Shown here piece by piece: positions 62,902 through 64,000 of a DNA stretch of 64,000 nucleotides. The notes beneath the pieces were generated by a model that saw only the letters and a list, made by a program, of their open reading frames with translations, ran no database searches and was not told the origin of the DNA. This DNA comes from Nocardia nova (lineage in GTDB: Bacteria > Actinomycetota > Actinomycetes > Mycobacteriales > Mycobacteriaceae): contig NZ_PSZE01000011.1 in the NCBI RefSeq assembly GCF_002933465.1, positions 144,161 through 208,160 on the forward strand, given 5' to 3'. The position numbers and the translations under genes were made by a program. How positions within the stretch are numbered: position 1 is the stretch's first letter; each line of letters begins with the position of its first letter.

Positions 62902-63617
62902 TCTTCGATGCTACTGATGACCGGTTGGTTTTGTCCGGCGAAGCGGCGCGACCTGCGGGTTCGTGGTTGTTGGTCAGTGTTGCTGGTTGCTGTTTGTTGC
63001 TGTTTGTGGATCTGTGACGTCCTGTGGACGTCCTGTAGGTGGGCGATGGCGTCGGTGACCATGTCGGCGCCGATATGATCGGCCAGAGTGTAGGCGAGGA
63101 CTTTGCGGGTGTGGCCGTCGCGGATCGCGCAGAGGAACATGTCGCCTTCACCACAGGTCAGATAGGTGATATCGGTCGTCCAGACAGCGTCGGGCCGGCC
63201 CCGGTCGAAGCGGCGTTCCACCAGGTCCGGCGGGAACGATGCCGCGGGATCTGCCACGGTGGTGCGCACTTTGAACGTGCGGGGACTGATCCCTTCGAGC
63301 CCGGCCGACGCCATAATCTTGGCGACGGTCTTGGCCGAGACTCGCTCGCCCCGATCACGTAACTCGCCGGTTATCCGCGGTGATCCGTAGGTGCCGTGCG
63401 ATTCGCGATGAACGGTGACGATCTTCGTTTCCAGGTCCGCCCGCCGCTGCTGGCGGTCGGTGAGAACCGTTGCCGCCCTGCGCTTCACATATGCGTAGTA
63501 GCCCGATTTCGACACCTGCAGCAGTCGTGCCATTCGGCGGATCGAAAACCGGTGCCCTGCAGGCTGTTCAGTACCGGCAACGCCGGTGACAGTGTCGGGG
63601 CCGGCGTACTCGGCCAT
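62859..63617 (-). pseudogene. IS3-family transposase OrfB, C-terminally truncated
   Basis: The N-terminal HTH_21 region (RFSIRRMARLLQVSKSGYYA) and GTYGSPRITGELRDRGERVS are intact, and the DDE domain begins with AVWTTDITYLTCGEGDMFLC, holding the first Asp. After HLQDV, near 63030, the sequence becomes unrelated (Gln/Thr/Arg-rich) without the second Asp and Glu, so about 100 residues of the catalytic domain are missing. It starts by overlapping the OrfA stop (ATGA), as in IS3 elements that use -1 frameshifting. Confidence 0.8.
62940..63040. repeat. Low-complexity junction with short direct repeats
   Basis: Runs of the type TTGCTGTTTG and a direct repeat GACGTCCTGT at about 63016 and 63027 mark the place where recognisable transposase sequence gives way to unrelated sequence before ku. 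Confidence 0.45.
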
Positions 63618-63883
63618 CAGATCGAACCGGGCCGGTTCGTCTGCATCGCGGCAAAGTACGCCGACGCTTTTTTCAGGAACGCGATGTCTTTGTCCTGCTC
63701 AGCGACCTGCCTTCGCAGTCGCTGCAACTCGGCTCGCTCAGCGGCATCCAGGGGCTTTTCGCCGTGGATCTCGGCGGCGGCGATCCTGCGCCGCTCGTCT
63801 TTGACCCACGTCCCCAGCAAACTCTCGTGAATACCCAGCTCACGGGCAACGGGACTGCTGCACGGATAGGTGACAACCGACAT
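63617..63883 (-). pseudogene. IS3-family transposase OrfA, N-terminally truncated
   Basis: ARELGIHESLLGTWVKDERR and LQRLRRQVAEQDKDIAFLKK (coiled coil) are typical IS3 OrfA, but the usual first helix of about 20-25 residues is replaced by unrelated SVVTYPCSSP. So the 5' end of this element is missing at about 63860. Together with OrfB it forms a remnant on the minus strand. Confidence 0.75.
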
Positions 63884-63918
63884 GGCTGGCCAACCGGCGG
63901 GCCTGGAAGGATGTCATC

Positions 63919-64000
63919 GTGCCCAAGCCCTACCCGAAAGAGTTCCGCGACGATGTCGTGCGCGTGGCCCGTCAGCGTGAGGACGGGGTGACTCTGGAAC
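63919..64000 (+). mobile_element. Start of a second IS3-type OrfA, runs off window
   Basis: On the plus strand, GTG at 63919 with GGAAGG eight bases upstream begins PKPYPKEFRDDVVRVARQRE, the standard N-terminus of another IS3 OrfA type. It points away from the truncated element, so two IS3 elements lie head to head with about 35-60 bases between them. The rest is outside the window. Confidence 0.8.

Overview
The window is high-GC actinobacterial chromosome. The backbone (uvrC-rapZ-yvcK-whiA, gap-pgk-tpiA, secG, pgl-opcA-zwf-tal-tkt, ctaB, quinone oxidoreductase, ctaA, an ABC exporter pair, a mannosyltransferase of the MptB type, then sufR-B-D-C-S-U-T) follows, as I remember it, the gene order of the Mycobacterium tuberculosis Rv1420-Rv1466 stretch. 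An MptB-type mannosyltransferase points to the mycolic-acid-containing Mycobacteriales. A secreted DUF4189 protein, SufB without an intein and the mix of accessory genes suggest Nocardia or a close relative. The genus is an inference.

Layout. 1-10.2 kb: truncated gamma-glutamyltransferase lipoprotein, asparagine-type permease, ABM-like protein, ABC ATPase, small membrane protein, a KstD-like flavoprotein dehydrogenase divergent from an AlkX/YcaQ-type DNA glycosylase, and a bile-acid-symporter-like transporter divergent from a LysR regulator. 10.3-19.0 kb: uvrC, then rapZ-yvcK-whiA with overlapping or closely spaced genes, then gap-pgk-tpiA behind a 465-bp leader that carries two perfect DnaA-box-like 9-mers. 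19.1-28.4 kb: accessory block (SAM methyltransferase, P450, fused E1 alpha-beta 2-oxoacid dehydrogenase, CE1758/CE1759-type flavin duo, TetR, old-yellow-enzyme homologue, frameshifted SDR). 28.4-33.7 kb: secG, an MFS transporter whose reading frame runs antisense through secG, LysR, flavin reductase, SDR, epoxide-hydrolase-like protein, tautomerase-like protein.

33.7-41.6 kb: pentose phosphate operon on the minus strand and divergent ctaB. 41.7-44.2 kb: a NERD-like membrane protein and a scar in which a monooxygenase and a TetR gene, both lacking their N-termini, abut head to head. 44.2-52.3 kb: quinone oxidoreductase, small conserved protein, periplasmic-binding-type protein, methyltransferase, FmdB zinc ribbon, a phosphotransferase remnant, ctaA, ABC pair and mannosyltransferase. 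52.4-58.9 kb: suf operon with a recognisable SufR operator. 59-64 kb: DUF4189 protein, acyl-CoA dehydrogenase, RDD protein, Ku, and two IS3-type elements at the right edge, one truncated at both ends.

The core genes supply glycolysis, NADPH and pentoses, heme O/A for the terminal oxidase, and Fe-S cluster assembly. The accessory oxidoreductases look catabolic or detoxifying. Two sites resembling the KstR operator lie in front of accessory oxidative genes, which raises the possibility of a sterol-responsive subset. I saw no tRNA, rRNA, CRISPR array or phage genes. I did not find a convincing wholly new system; the most rewarding items are the control sites, the damaged genes and the secG antisense overlap.
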